Positions 15,792-24,637 of a DNA stretch of 64,000 nt are shown here, piece by piece (within the stretch, counting starts at the first letter, position 1; every line of letters begins with the position of its first letter). The stretch comes from Tsukamurella sp. M9C. Its GTDB lineage: Bacteria > Actinomycetota > Actinomycetes > Mycobacteriales > Mycobacteriaceae. The notes beneath the pieces were generated by a model. The model saw nothing but the letters and a program-made list of their open reading frames with translations. It had not been told where the DNA came from and did not search any database. The stretch spans positions 62,001 through 126,000 of the forward strand of contig NZ_JAIULG010000004.1 of NCBI RefSeq assembly GCF_020169415.1. The letters are read 5' to 3'. The position numbers were made by a program, and so were the translations under genes.

Positions 15792-16826
15792 TCAGTCGCT
15801 GAGCATGTCCTTGACCAGGGGGACGACCTTCTCGCCGTAGAGGGTGATCGACCGCATCAGATCGGCGTGGGTCACGGGCTGGTCGTACTTGAGGTCGAAC
15901 CGGTCGACGCCGAGCGTGCGGACCGTCGCCGCGATCCGGCGCGCGACCGTCTCCGGCGACCCCACGTACAGCGAACCGGTCTCGACCTCGCGCTCGAAAT
16001 CGCCCAGCGCGGGCGGCGGCCAGCCCCGCTCGGCGACCATGCGCTGCCGCATCCGCAGCCAGCCGTCGTGGACGAGCGCGCGGGCCTGCTCGTCGGTCTC
16101 CGCGATCAGGCCGGGCGAGTGGACGGCGATCGGCTGCGGCGACCCGCCGAACTCGTTCTCGGCCCGCCGGAACAGGTCGGTGTACGCCGCGAAGCGATCC
16201 GCCGGGCCGCCGATGATCGCCAGGAAGAGGCCGAAGCCGTACCGCGCGGTGCGGACGACGGACTCGGGGCTGCCGCCGACGCCCACCCAGGCGCGGATGC
16301 CGTCCGCGGTGGTGGGGAAGACGCGTTGCTCGGACAGGGCCGCGCGCGTGGTGCCCGACCAGGTGACCGGATCCTCGGTGAGCAGCGCCGCAAGGAGTTC
16401 CAGCTTCTCCTCGAACAGCACCTCGTAGTCCTGCAGGTCGTAGCCGAACAGGGGGAAGGACTCGGTGAACGAGCCCCGCCCGGCGACGATCTCGGCCCGG
16501 CCGTTCGAGACGGCGTCCAGGGTCGCGAAGCGCTCGAAGACGCGCACCGGATCGTCGGAACTCAGCACGGTCACCGTGGAACCGAGGCGGATGGACTCGG
16601 TGCGCGCCGCGATCGCCGCGAGCACCATCTCCGGGCTCGAGACGGCGAAGTCCGCGCGGTGGTGCTCGCCGACGCCGAAGAAGTCGAGGCCCGCGCCGTC
16701 CGCGGCGACGGCCTCCTCGACGAGGTCGCGGATCACCTGGGGATGGGGCAGCGGCTCACCCTTCGCGTCCTTCGTGACGCCGCCGAACGTGTCCACGCCG
16801 AACTCGGGAATCTTCATGTCAGTCAT
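15792..16826 (-). CDS. LLM-class flavin-dependent oxidoreductase
   Basis: Bacterial luciferase-like TIM-barrel protein of 344 residues, with FGVGEHHRADFAVSSPEMVLA, LGSTVTVLSSDDPVRVFERF and GRAEIVAGRGSF, which typify the FMN-using Atu2307-like group. It is the last gene of a same-strand run containing ssuD, sfnG and an sfnC-like gene, 45 bases after the latter, so it is probably an accessory monooxygenase in organosulfur use. A small hairpin overlaps its stop (GCTCAG at 15790-15795 with CTGAGC at 15799-15804). The substrate is not assigned. Confidence 0.83.
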   Translation of the reverse strand: MTDMKIPEFGVDTFGGVTKDAKGEPLPHPQVIRDLVEEAVAADGAGLDFFGVGEHHRADFAVSSPEMVLAAIAARTESIRLGSTVTVLSSDDPVRVFERFATLDAVSNGRAEIVAGRGSFTESFPLFGYDLQDYEVLFEEKLELLAALLTEDPVTWSGTTRAALSEQRVFPTTADGIRAWVGVGGSPESVVRTARYGFGLFLAIIGGPADRFAAYTDLFRRAENEFGGSPQPIAVHSPGLIAETDEQARALVHDGWLRMRQRMVAERGWPPPALGDFEREVETGSLYVGSPETVARRIAATVRTLGVDRFDLKYDQPVTHADLMRSITLYGEKVVPLVKDMLSD

Positions 16827-16871
16827 AGTACCGGTATAAACGGACTAGGGTCCGAATTTGTTTCCGGTGGG

Positions 16872-18059
16872 TCAGACGACGCCGTGCAGCGGCGGCCGCT
16901 CCTCGTTCAGGGTGAATCGGCCGAGGTGGAGGACCTTGTATCGCACCGGGTCGTGCAGGGTGTGTGTGCGCGCGTCCCGCCAGTACCGATCGAGCCCCGT
17001 GTCGCCGCCGGCGCTCCGGGTGCCGGACACCTCGAACAGGGCCGACGGCACCTCGGTCGCCGCGCGGTCCGCGAGCACCTTCGCGGTGGCGACGGCCAGG
17101 GAGGCCTCGGCCGCGGTGTCGGAACCGGGGGTGGCGAACGCGGCGTCCACCGCCTGCCCGGCGACGGCGAGCGCCGCCTCCGCGGCGCGGACCGTCACCG
17201 TCAGCTCGCCGAAGCGCTGGATCACGAGCGGATCGTCCTGCGCCCGGTCGACGCCGGCCTCGAACCAGGGACGGGACTTGGTGCGGACGAAGTCGGCCGC
17301 GGCGTCGAGCGCTCCCCGCGCGATCCCGGCGTCGATGGCGACGTGCAACAGCTGCGCGAACGCGCCGTAGCCGGTGGGCTCGGACACCGCGGGGGAGCGG
17401 GTGACGACGGCGTCGAGCGGCACGGCCACGTCGTCGAAGCGGACGGTGCCGCTGCCGGTGGTCCGCTGGCCGAGGCCGTTCCAATCGTCGGCGATGGCGA
17501 CGCCGGGGGTGTCCGCCGGGACGAAGGCGATGATCTGCTCGCCCGATTCCGCGTCCCGGGCGAGCACCGCGAGGAGGTGTGCGTAGGGCGAACCCGTGCA
17601 GTAGAACTTCTCACCGTCGAGGTGTGCGCCGTCGGGGGTGCGGGTGAGCGTGGTGGCCACGTCGGCGACGGTCCTCCCGCCGCGTTCCGATTGCGCGTTG
17701 GCGATCCGGGCCCCGTCGAGCACCTGGTCGAAGATCCTGCGCTGCAGCTCCTCCGGCCCCGCCAGGCGTAGGGCGGTGAGGTACACGTAGTGGCTGTGCG
17801 GGATCTGCGCCAGCGAGCCGTCGGCGGTCGCGAGGATGCGGAAGACCTCGGCGACTGCGGACGGCGGCAGGTCGGGCCCGCCGAAGCGGGCGGGCACCGT
17901 CAGCGCGAACAGCCCGGCGTCGGAGAGGTATTCGACCTCGGCGTGCGGCAGGCGCCGCTCCCGGTCGCGTTCGGCGGCACCGTCGGCGAACCGCGCCGCG
18001 AGTTCCCGCGCCGCGTCGACGGCGGCCTCGGCGGAGTCGATCGCGGACGCGAGGGTCAC
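16872..18059 (-). CDS. SfnC/DszC-like acyl-CoA dehydrogenase-fold monooxygenase
   Basis: The 395 residues have an acyl-CoA dehydrogenase fold, beginning (GTG) MTLASAIDSAEAAVDAARELA. FALTVPARFGGPDLPPSAV, NAQSERGGRTV and FYCTGSPYAHLLAVLA match the FMNH2-dependent DszC/SfnC branch rather than true dehydrogenases, and no YEGT-type catalytic Glu is present near the C-terminus. It would oxidise an organosulfur compound such as a sulfide or sulfone. The GTG overlaps the sfnG stop by 4 bases, a strong coupling argument. A longer frame start is rejected because it lies within sfnG. Confidence 0.82.
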   Translation of the reverse strand: MTLASAIDSAEAAVDAARELAARFADGAAERDRERRLPHAEVEYLSDAGLFALTVPARFGGPDLPPSAVAEVFRILATADGSLAQIPHSHYVYLTALRLAGPEELQRRIFDQVLDGARIANAQSERGGRTVADVATTLTRTPDGAHLDGEKFYCTGSPYAHLLAVLARDAESGEQIIAFVPADTPGVAIADDWNGLGQRTTGSGTVRFDDVAVPLDAVVTRSPAVSEPTGYGAFAQLLHVAIDAGIARGALDAAADFVRTKSRPWFEAGVDRAQDDPLVIQRFGELTVTVRAAEAALAVAGQAVDAAFATPGSDTAAEASLAVATAKVLADRAATEVPSALFEVSGTRSAGGDTGLDRYWRDARTHTLHDPVRYKVLHLGRFTLNEERPPLHGVV

Positions 18060-19165
18060 ACCAGTGCCCCGGCGCGGCTCGCCTCGATCTCGCGGACCAG
18101 GGGGAGCACCTTCTCGCCGAAGTACTCGATCTCCTCCTGGAAGTGCAGGAAGCCGCCCAGGATGAGGTCGACGCCGAGCTCCTTGTAGGCGACGATGCGT
18201 TCGGCGACCTGCTCGGGCGTGCCGATCAGCTGCGTGCGGAAGCCGTCGTTGTACTGGACCAGGTCCTCGAAGCTGGAGTCCGCCCACATGCCGCGGCCGT
18301 CCGAGGTGGACTTGCCGGCCTGCTGCACGGCGTCGCGGAAACCCTCGACGGCGGGCTTGTTGGCCTTCTCCACGATCTCGCGCAGGGTGTCCCGCGCCTC
18401 CTTCTCGGTGTCGCGGGCGATGATGAAGCCGTTGAGGCCGAACTTGACCTCGCGCTGCGCCTCTCGAGCGACGCGGCGCAGGTCGTCGAGCTGATCGGTG
18501 ACGCCGTCGAAGTCCTTGCCGTTGGAGAAGTACCAGTCGGCGTACTTGCCACCGTTGACGCGCGCGGCGGAGGAGTTGCCGCCCTGGAACAGCTCCGGGT
18601 TGGGGCGCTCCGCCGTGTTGAGCGGCTTCGGCTTCAGCGTGAAGTCGCGGATCCGGTAGAAGTCGCCGCCGAAGTCGACGTTGTCCTCGGTCCAGATCTT
18701 GCGGATCACCTCGAGGAACTCCGCGCTGCGGCGGTAGCGCTCGTCGTGCTCGAGCCAGGGCTCGCCGAGCGCCTTGAACTCACCCGCGAACCAGCCGGAG
18801 ACCACGTTGATCGCGAAGCGCCCGTTCGACAGGTGGTCGGCGGTGGCACCGAACTTCGCGAGGACCGCGGGGTGCCACAGGCCGGGGTGCACGGCCGCGA
18901 TCACCTTGAGCTTCTCGGTCGCGCCGAGCAGGGCCAGGCTGAACGACGTCGACTCGTGCTGGTACTCGGCGCCGTAACTGGCCATGTACCGCACCTGCGA
19001 GAGGGCGTACTCGAAGCCCACGCGCTCGGCCGTCTGCGCCAGCTTCTTGTTGTACTCGAAGTCCCAGCTGGTGCGCTGCTCGATGTCGCTGGTCACCAGG
19101 CCGCCCGAGACGTTCGGAACCCAGTAGGCGAACTTGATCTCGTCGGCGATCTTCTCGGTCGTCAT
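18056..19165 (-). CDS. sfnG: Dimethylsulfone monooxygenase SfnG
   Basis: FMNH2-dependent luciferase-family enzyme of 369 residues that converts dimethylsulfone to methanesulfinate. Diagnostic stretches are KFAYWVPNVSGGLVTSDIEQ, LSQVRYMASYGAEYQHES, FAINVVSGWFAGEFKALGEP and PELFQGGNSSAARVNGGKYA. It lies 18 bases after ssuD and overlaps the sfnC-like gene, forming a sulfur-scavenging operon. The reduced flavin must come from a reductase outside this window, since none is encoded here. Confidence 0.93.
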   Translation of the reverse strand: MTTEKIADEIKFAYWVPNVSGGLVTSDIEQRTSWDFEYNKKLAQTAERVGFEYALSQVRYMASYGAEYQHESTSFSLALLGATEKLKVIAAVHPGLWHPAVLAKFGATADHLSNGRFAINVVSGWFAGEFKALGEPWLEHDERYRRSAEFLEVIRKIWTEDNVDFGGDFYRIRDFTLKPKPLNTAERPNPELFQGGNSSAARVNGGKYADWYFSNGKDFDGVTDQLDDLRRVAREAQREVKFGLNGFIIARDTEKEARDTLREIVEKANKPAVEGFRDAVQQAGKSTSDGRGMWADSSFEDLVQYNDGFRTQLIGTPEQVAERIVAYKELGVDLILGGFLHFQEEIEYFGEKVLPLVREIEASRAGALV

Positions 19166-19183
19166 CCGTGTGGTCCTTCGCGG

Positions 19184-20368
19184 CTAGGAGGTGGGGGAGA
19201 GGTCGGGCAGGAAGGCGCCGCGCACGGGTTCCGACGGTGCGTCGGAGGCGCCGAGCAGGCCGCGCGCCGCGAGGCGGGGGCGCACGCCCTCGCCGAAGTG
19301 GTAGGCCTCCTCCAGGTGCGGGTACCCGGAGAGGATGAAGTGGTCGAGCCCCAGCGCCGCGTACTCGGCGATGAGGTCGGCCACTTCGTCGTGGGAGCCG
19401 ACGAGCGCCGTGCCGGCGCCGCCGCGCACCAGGCCGACGCCGGTCCACAGGCCCGGGTAGACCTGGAGCGAGCGGGCGTCGGCGGCCTCGTCGAAGGCCG
19501 CGCCGCCGCCGTGCAGTTCGCGCATGAGGCGCTGCCCCTCGGACTCGCTCCGGGCCAGGTTGGCCTGCGCGGCGCGCACCGCCGCGGGGTCGAGGTTGCC
19601 CAGCAGCCGGTTGGCCTCGGCCCACGCCTCTTCGCTGGTGTCGCGCGAGATCACGTGCAGGCGGATGCCGTAGGTCAGTTCGCGGCCCTGCTCCGCGGCG
19701 AGGCCGCGGATCCAGTCCAGCTTCTTCTTCACCTGCGCGGGCGGCTCGCCCCAGGTGAGGTAGGTGTCGGCGTGCTTCGCGGCCACGTCGCCCGCGGCGG
19801 GCGAGCTGCCGCCGAAGAAGATCGGCGGGGCCGGATCGGGCCGGCGGGCGAGGAGCGCGTTCTCCGCGGAGACGTACTTCCCGGCGACGTTCACCGGCTC
19901 GGACGAGGTCCACAGCTGCTTGGTGATGTCGAGGAATTCGCCGCACCGGGCGTAGCGCTCGTCCTTGCTGAGCGTGTCGCCGAAGGCGCGCTGCTCGGAC
20001 GACTCGCCGCCGGTCACCACGTTGAGCAGGACCCGGCCGCCGGACTGCCACTGCAGGGTGCTCGCCATCTGCGCCGAGAGGAGAGGGCTGACCAGGCCCG
20101 GGCGCAGTGCGACCAGGAACTTGAGCTTCTCCGTGGACTCGGTGAGGAGCGCGGCGGTCAGCCAGGAGTCCTCGCACCACAGGCCGGTGGGGATGAGCAC
20201 GGCCTCGAACTCGTTCGCCTCGGCGGCGAGGGCCAGTTGCTTGAGGTAGTGCAGGTTCGCGGGGCGATCTCCGCTCATGCCACTGCCGTGCCCACCCGCC
20301 ATGAGGTTCCGCGAGTCGCCGTACGTGGGCAGGAACCAGTGCAGGTGGAGAGGGGTGCGCGAGCTCAC
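19184..20368 (-). CDS. ssuD: Alkanesulfonate monooxygenase SsuD
   Basis: FMNH2-dependent enzyme of 394 residues that cleaves alkanesulfonates to aldehyde and sulfite. It begins at GTG as VSSRTPLHLHWFLPTYGDSR, matching the family's usual start near WFLPTHGD. A GGAAGG ribosome site lies 5 bases upstream; an ATG 16 codons earlier is less likely. Further family features are LLNVVTGGESSEQRAFGD, PIFFGGSSPAAGDVAAKHAD and LSGYPHLEEAYHFGEGV. It is the first gene of the organosulfur operon, divergent from car. No ssuABC transporter is present in the window. Confidence 0.92.
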   Translation of the reverse strand: MSSRTPLHLHWFLPTYGDSRNLMAGGHGSGMSGDRPANLHYLKQLALAAEANEFEAVLIPTGLWCEDSWLTAALLTESTEKLKFLVALRPGLVSPLLSAQMASTLQWQSGGRVLLNVVTGGESSEQRAFGDTLSKDERYARCGEFLDITKQLWTSSEPVNVAGKYVSAENALLARRPDPAPPIFFGGSSPAAGDVAAKHADTYLTWGEPPAQVKKKLDWIRGLAAEQGRELTYGIRLHVISRDTSEEAWAEANRLLGNLDPAAVRAAQANLARSESEGQRLMRELHGGGAAFDEAADARSLQVYPGLWTGVGLVRGGAGTALVGSHDEVADLIAEYAALGLDHFILSGYPHLEEAYHFGEGVRPRLAARGLLGASDAPSEPVRGAFLPDLSPTS

Positions 20369-20535
20369 GTCGGCCTTCCGTCGGGGGAGCGGGGATACGA
20401 AGCGCCAGTCCATCACCGCGCGGACGCGGCGGCCAGGTTTCGACTCGTGATGCGTCGAACATGCACACCTACCGGTCAGTAGCTAAGCTAGGGAAAGAGT
20501 TAGTTAGAGTTCCGTAGTGAAATGAGGTGTGTTGG
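20369..20535. promoter_or_regulatory. Divergent ssuD/car promoter region with a TAGCT-A-AGCTA palindrome
   Basis: This 167-base gap has an unusually A+T-rich part (about 20455-20525). It contains the palindrome TAGCT-A-AGCTA at 20480-20490 and a short direct repeat GAGTTAGTTAGAGTT at 20497-20511. These are candidate sites for a regulator controlling one or both operons. The car ribosome site GAGG is at 20524-20527. Confidence 0.45.
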
Positions 20536-23500
20536 ATGTCGATCGAGACGATGCACGGCGGTGACCCCGCCACCAGCGGCGCTGCGGCGGCCGCCCCGGC
20601 CGGCGCGCAGGCCGAGCGGCTTCCCCAGGTGATCGCCCGGATCTTCGCCCGGTACGCGGACCGTCCGGCCTTCGCGACCCGCGCGGGCGGCCCCAGCGCC
20701 CCCTACGCGAGCGTGACCTACGGCGCGATCTGGCGCCGGGTCACGGCGCTGGCGGCGGCCTGGCAGGGCGAGCTGGCAGCGGGGGACTTCGTCGCGATCC
20801 TGGGCTTCACCAGTGCGGACTTCGTGACCGTCGACCTGGCGACCACACTGCTCGGCGCACCGAACGTGCCGCTGCAGGCCGGCGCCCCGGCCGCCCGGAT
20901 CGCCGCCATCCTGGACGAGACCCGGCCGACGATCTTCGCCGTCAGCGCCGATCAGGTGGGCCTCGCGGAGCAGGCCCTCGCCGAGTCCTCCGCGACGCCT
21001 CGCGTCGTCGTCTTCGACGGTGAGCACGCCGGCTACGAGGGCATCGAGGCCGACGTCCTCGCGGGCGAGGCCCTGCCCGCGCCCGAGTTCTTCGCGCCCG
21101 AGCCGGGCACGGACCCCCTCGTGACCCTGATCTACACCTCGGGTAGCACGGGCACCCCGAAGGGCGCGATGTACACCGAGCAGCTGGTCTCCGACGCCTG
21201 GCTCAAGGTGGACAGCATCGTCGACATCGACCTGCCGTCCGAATCGCTGCTGCACTTCCTGCCCATGAGTCACATGTACGGCCGGAACTGGCTGATCGCC
21301 GGCCTGGCCTCCGGCGGCACCGGCTACTTCGCCGGCGCGTCCGACATGTCGACCCTGTTCGACGACCTCGCCGCCGCGCGCCCCACCGCGATCGGCCTCG
21401 TCCCCCGCGTGTGCGAGCTGATCCACCAGAGGTTCCTCGCCGTCGAGGCGGAGACCGACACGGAGACCGCGCGCGTCGAGCTGCGGGACCGGGTCCTCGG
21501 CGGACGCCTGCAGGCCGCCATGTGCGGCAGCGCCGCGCTGTCCGCGGAGCTGCAGGCCTTCATGGAATGGCTGCTGGGCATCGACATCCAGATCGGCTAC
21601 GGCTCCACCGAGGCCGGCGGCGTCATCCGCGACCGCGTGGTCGTCCGCCCGCCGGTCACCGAGTACAAGCTCATCGACGTGCCCGAACTCGGCTACTTCG
21701 TCACCGACTCCCCGCACCCGCGCGGCGAGCTCCTGGTGAAGTCGACCCAGCTGATTCCGGGGTACTACAACTCCGACAAGCGGATCCGCGACGACGAGGG
21801 CTTCTACCGCACTGGCGACGTCATGGCCGAGCTCGCGCCCGACCACCTCGAGTACGTCGACCGCCGCAGCAACGTCATCAAGCTGGCGCAGGGCGAGTTC
21901 GTGCCGATCGCGCAGCTCGAGGCCACCTACGCCGCCGGCCCCGACGTCCACCAGATCTTCCTGTACGGCACCAGTGAGCGCTCCTACCTCCTCGCCGTCG
22001 TGGTCCCCGCGCCCGGCCCTGACGGCGAGACCGATGCGGACGCCCGCAGTCGCGTGCTCGACGGACTCGGGGCGATCGCCCGCGAGAAGGACCTGGCCGC
22101 GTACGAGCTTCCCCGCGACGTGATCGTCGAGCGCGAGCCCTTCTCCCAGGAGAACGGACTGCGCTCGGGCATCGGCAAGCTCGTCCGTCCCGCGCTGACC
22201 GCCCGGTACGGCGACGAGCTGGAGGCGCTGTACGCCGCTGCCGAGGAGCGCCGCCGCGACGGCCTGCGGGCCCTCGACGCCGACGGCTCCGTGACGGAGA
22301 CCGTCGTGCGGGCGGCGGCCCTGACCCTCGGCGTGCTGCCCGAGGAGCTCGACGAGGACACCCGGTTCCTCGACCTGGGCGGCGACTCGCTGTCCGCTCT
22401 GTCGCTCGCGACGACGCTCGAAGGGGTCTACGACCTGCCCGTTCCGGTGCAGGCGATCGTCGGCCCCACCGCGACGCTGCGCGGCGTGATCGCCCACATC
22501 GAGGAGGTCCGGGCGGGCGGCGTGCAGGCGCCCACCGCCGCGTCGATCCACGGTCCCGACGCCGAGGTCGCCCACGCGTCCGACCTCCGGCTCGACCGCT
22601 TCATCGACCCCGCGCTGCTGGCGGCGGCCCCGTCTCTCCCCGCGCCGCACGGCGAGCCCGCGACGGTGCTGCTCACCGGCGGGACCGGATACCTCGGCCG
22701 ATTCCTCCTGCTCGAATGGTTGCGCCGGGTCGCCCCGCACGACGGGACGGTCGTCGCGCTGGTCCGCGCCGCGGACGGCGACGACGCGCGCCGACGCCTC
22801 GCCGACGCGATCGGGACGTCGGATCCCGCGCTGATCGCGGAGTTCGAGGCGCTCGCCGAGCGTCACCTGGAGGTCTTCGTCGGCGACTTCGGTGCGCCGT
22901 CGCTGGGGCTCGGCGCCGCGACCTGGGACGCGCTCAGCGACCGCGTGGACCACGTGGTGCACTGCGGCGCGATGGTCAACCACGTGCTGCCCTACGACCA
23001 GCTGTTCGGCCCGAACGTCGTCGGGACCGCGGAGATCGCCCGGCTCGCGCTCACCGTGCGCCGCAAATCGATCGACTACGTCTCGACGGTGGCGGTGGTC
23101 CCGCAGGACGACGGCCGCCTGCTCGTGGAGGACGACGACGTCCGCGTCGCGGGTACGGAGCGGCGGATCGGTGCCGAGGCCTACGCGAACGGGTACGCGG
23201 TGAGCAAGTGGGCGGGCGAGGTGCTGCTCCGCGAGGCCGCGGAAATCGCGGGCCTGCCGGTGCGGGTCTTCCGTTCGAACATGATCCTGGCGCACAGCCG
23301 ATTCCGCGGCCAGTACAACCCCGTGGACCAGTTCACACGGCTGCTGCTGAGCATCGCCGAGACCGGCCTCGCACCCGCCTCGTTCTCCGCCGACCCGAGC
23401 GGGCCGCGCGCGCACTACGACGGCCTGCCGGTGGACTTCACCGCGGAGGCGATCACCCGCCTCGGCGCCGCGGGGCGTACCGGATTCCGTACGTTCCACG

Positions 23501-23844
23501 TGCTCAACGTCGCCGAGGGCGGCGCGGGGCTCGACGACTTCGTCGACTGGATCGGCGAGGACCGGCCGATCGAGCGGATCGCGGACTACGACGAGTGGCT
23601 CGCGCGGTTCGAGGCGGCGCTGCGCGCCCTGCCCGCGGAGGACCGCCACCGGTCGGTGCTCCCGCTGCTGCACTCCTTCGCCCGGCCGGCCGACGCCGGC
23701 GCGGGGACCGCGCTGACCGCCGACCGGTTCCGGGAGGCCGTGCGTTCCGAGAACGTCGGTGGGGGTGACCTTCCGCGCCTCGATCACGCACTGATCGAGC
23801 GGTACCTCGACGGCTTCGTCGCGGCGGGCTGGCTGGCCCGGTGA
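20536..23844 (+). CDS. car: Carboxylic acid reductase (A-PCP-R)
   Basis: ATP- and NADPH-dependent reduction of carboxylic acids to aldehydes. The 1102 residues comprise an adenylation domain (about 30-580; P-loop YTSGSTGTPKG at 200-210, GYGSTEAGG, YRTGDV), a carrier domain with the phosphopantetheine Ser618 in LDLGGDSLS, and an NAD(P)-binding thioester reductase (about 708-1102; GGTGYLG at 715-721, Tyr887/Lys891 in NGYAVSK). Length and order match mycobacterial, Nocardia and Tsukamurella CARs. The ATG at 20536 is preferred over the GTG at 20527 because of the GAGG spacing. It needs a phosphopantetheinyl transferase, not seen here. Its physiological substrate is unclear; fatty or aromatic acids are usual. 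Confidence 0.94.
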   Translation: MSIETMHGGDPATSGAAAAAPAGAQAERLPQVIARIFARYADRPAFATRAGGPSAPYASVTYGAIWRRVTALAAAWQGELAAGDFVAILGFTSADFVTVDLATTLLGAPNVPLQAGAPAARIAAILDETRPTIFAVSADQVGLAEQALAESSATPRVVVFDGEHAGYEGIEADVLAGEALPAPEFFAPEPGTDPLVTLIYTSGSTGTPKGAMYTEQLVSDAWLKVDSIVDIDLPSESLLHFLPMSHMYGRNWLIAGLASGGTGYFAGASDMSTLFDDLAAARPTAIGLVPRVCELIHQRFLAVEAETDTETARVELRDRVLGGRLQAAMCGSAALSAELQAFMEWLLGIDIQIGYGSTEAGGVIRDRVVVRPPVTEYKLIDVPELGYFVTDSPHPRGELLVKSTQLIPGYYNSDKRIRDDEGFYRTGDVMAELAPDHLEYVDRRSNVIKLAQGEFVPIAQLEATYAAGPDVHQIFLYGTSERSYLLAVVVPAPGPDGETDADARSRVLDGLGAIAREKDLAAYELPRDVIVEREPFSQENGLRSGIGKLVRPALTARYGDELEALYAAAEERRRDGLRALDADGSVTETVVRAAALTLGVLPEELDEDTRFLDLGGDSLSALSLATTLEGVYDLPVPVQAIVGPTATLRGVIAHIEEVRAGGVQAPTAASIHGPDAEVAHASDLRLDRFIDPALLAAAPSLPAPHGEPATVLLTGGTGYLGRFLLLEWLRRVAPHDGTVVALVRAADGDDARRRLADAIGTSDPALIAEFEALAERHLEVFVGDFGAPSLGLGAATWDALSDRVDHVVHCGAMVNHVLPYDQLFGPNVVGTAEIARLALTVRRKSIDYVSTVAVVPQDDGRLLVEDDDVRVAGTERRIGAEAYANGYAVSKWAGEVLLREAAEIAGLPVRVFRSNMILAHSRFRGQYNPVDQFTRLLLSIAETGLAPASFSADPSGPRAHYDGLPVDFTAEAITRLGAAGRTGFRTFHVLNVAEGGAGLDDFVDWIGEDRPIERIADYDEWLARFEAALRALPAEDRHRSVLPLLHSFARPADAGAGTALTADRFREAVRSENVGGGDLPRLDHALIERYLDGFVAAGWLAR

Positions 23845-23922
23845 CCTGCCACGGCGGTGCGACGTGGACGCCGCGAAAACGCCCTTCATCCACAACTAAG
23901 CGTACGTAACGTTTTTCCTCCA

Positions 23923-23959
23923 CAGGGCCCGCCTCGGACGCCGTCCGGGGCGGGCCCTG
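23923..23959 (+). terminator. Strong bipartite hairpin after car
   Basis: An 11-bp perfect outer stem (CAGGGCCCGCC at 23923-23933, GGCGGGCCCTG at 23949-23959) encloses a nested 5-bp stem CGGAC/GTCCG. It lies 79 bases after the car stop and 63 bases before the SSB start. The two genes are therefore probably separate transcription units. Confidence 0.8.
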
Positions 23960-24021
23960 CGCGCGACACTCGTCGACGACGGCCGGGATCCGCCGGCCGC
24001 GGAATCGACGAGGAGGCGACC

Positions 24022-24600
24022 ATGCCCGGGGTGCTTGTTTTCGCAGCGGGGAACGTCACGAACGACCTGACCTACCGGGAGTCGGCCCGCGATCAGCGGC
24101 ACGACTTCCTGAGCTTCACGATGGCGGCCAACAACGGCTACCTGGACGACAACGGCGAGTGGAAGCAGACCAGCACGGTCTGGCTCAACGTCAAGGCCTT
24201 CGGCGCGCTGGCCCGCAACGCGCGCGCCGTGATCGCGAAGGGGCGGCCGGTCATCGTGCACGGTGAGCTCAAGCACGAGACCTTCGACGGCGCGGACGGC
24301 CAGCGGCACAGCTCGCTGGACCTCAAGGCCGACGCGATCGGGCTCAACCTGCGGATGTGCGCGAGCCAGTACGTGGGCACGGGGGAGCGGTATCGCGAGG
24401 TCGCCCCGCCGCCGCTCGAGACGGTCGGCGCGGATCCGGCGGCCGCGACGGCGTCGGGAGCGCCGGGCGCGGACGGCGATCCCGGCGGTGCGACGGCCGG
24501 CCCGGGGCGTGACGGACTGGTCGTCGTGCAGGGCTTCGCGGAGGACGGCGAGGCGGCGGGGCGCGAGCCGGCCGCGGTGGGCGGGGCGCCGGACTTCTAG
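24022..24600 (+). CDS. Single-stranded DNA-binding protein (SSB paralogue)
   Basis: The 192 residues have an N-terminal OB fold (about 1-115): VFAAGNVTNDLTYRES, then FLSFTMAANN, TVWLNVKAFGALARNA and GRPVIVHGELKHE. A disordered Gly/Ala/Pro-rich tail follows. It ends GGAPDF rather than the acidic DDDIPF of the main SSB, so binding to SSB partner proteins may be weakened. GAGGAGG lies 6 bases upstream. It resembles the second mycobacterial SSB (SsbB, Rv2478c as I recall), which sits beside ettA there. In this window ettA is 29 kb away. Confidence 0.85.
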   Translation: MPGVLVFAAGNVTNDLTYRESARDQRHDFLSFTMAANNGYLDDNGEWKQTSTVWLNVKAFGALARNARAVIAKGRPVIVHGELKHETFDGADGQRHSSLDLKADAIGLNLRMCASQYVGTGERYREVAPPPLETVGADPAAATASGAPGADGDPGGATAGPGRDGLVVVQGFAEDGEAAGREPAAVGGAPDF

Positions 24601-24637
24601 CGCCCGGCCGCGCGCTGTCACGCGCCGCCGCGGGCGG

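Noticed and set aside
20500-23895. Long minus-strand frame opposite car
   Set aside because: Low-complexity composition with no motifs; the plus strand encodes a full carboxylic acid reductase with every active-site motif.
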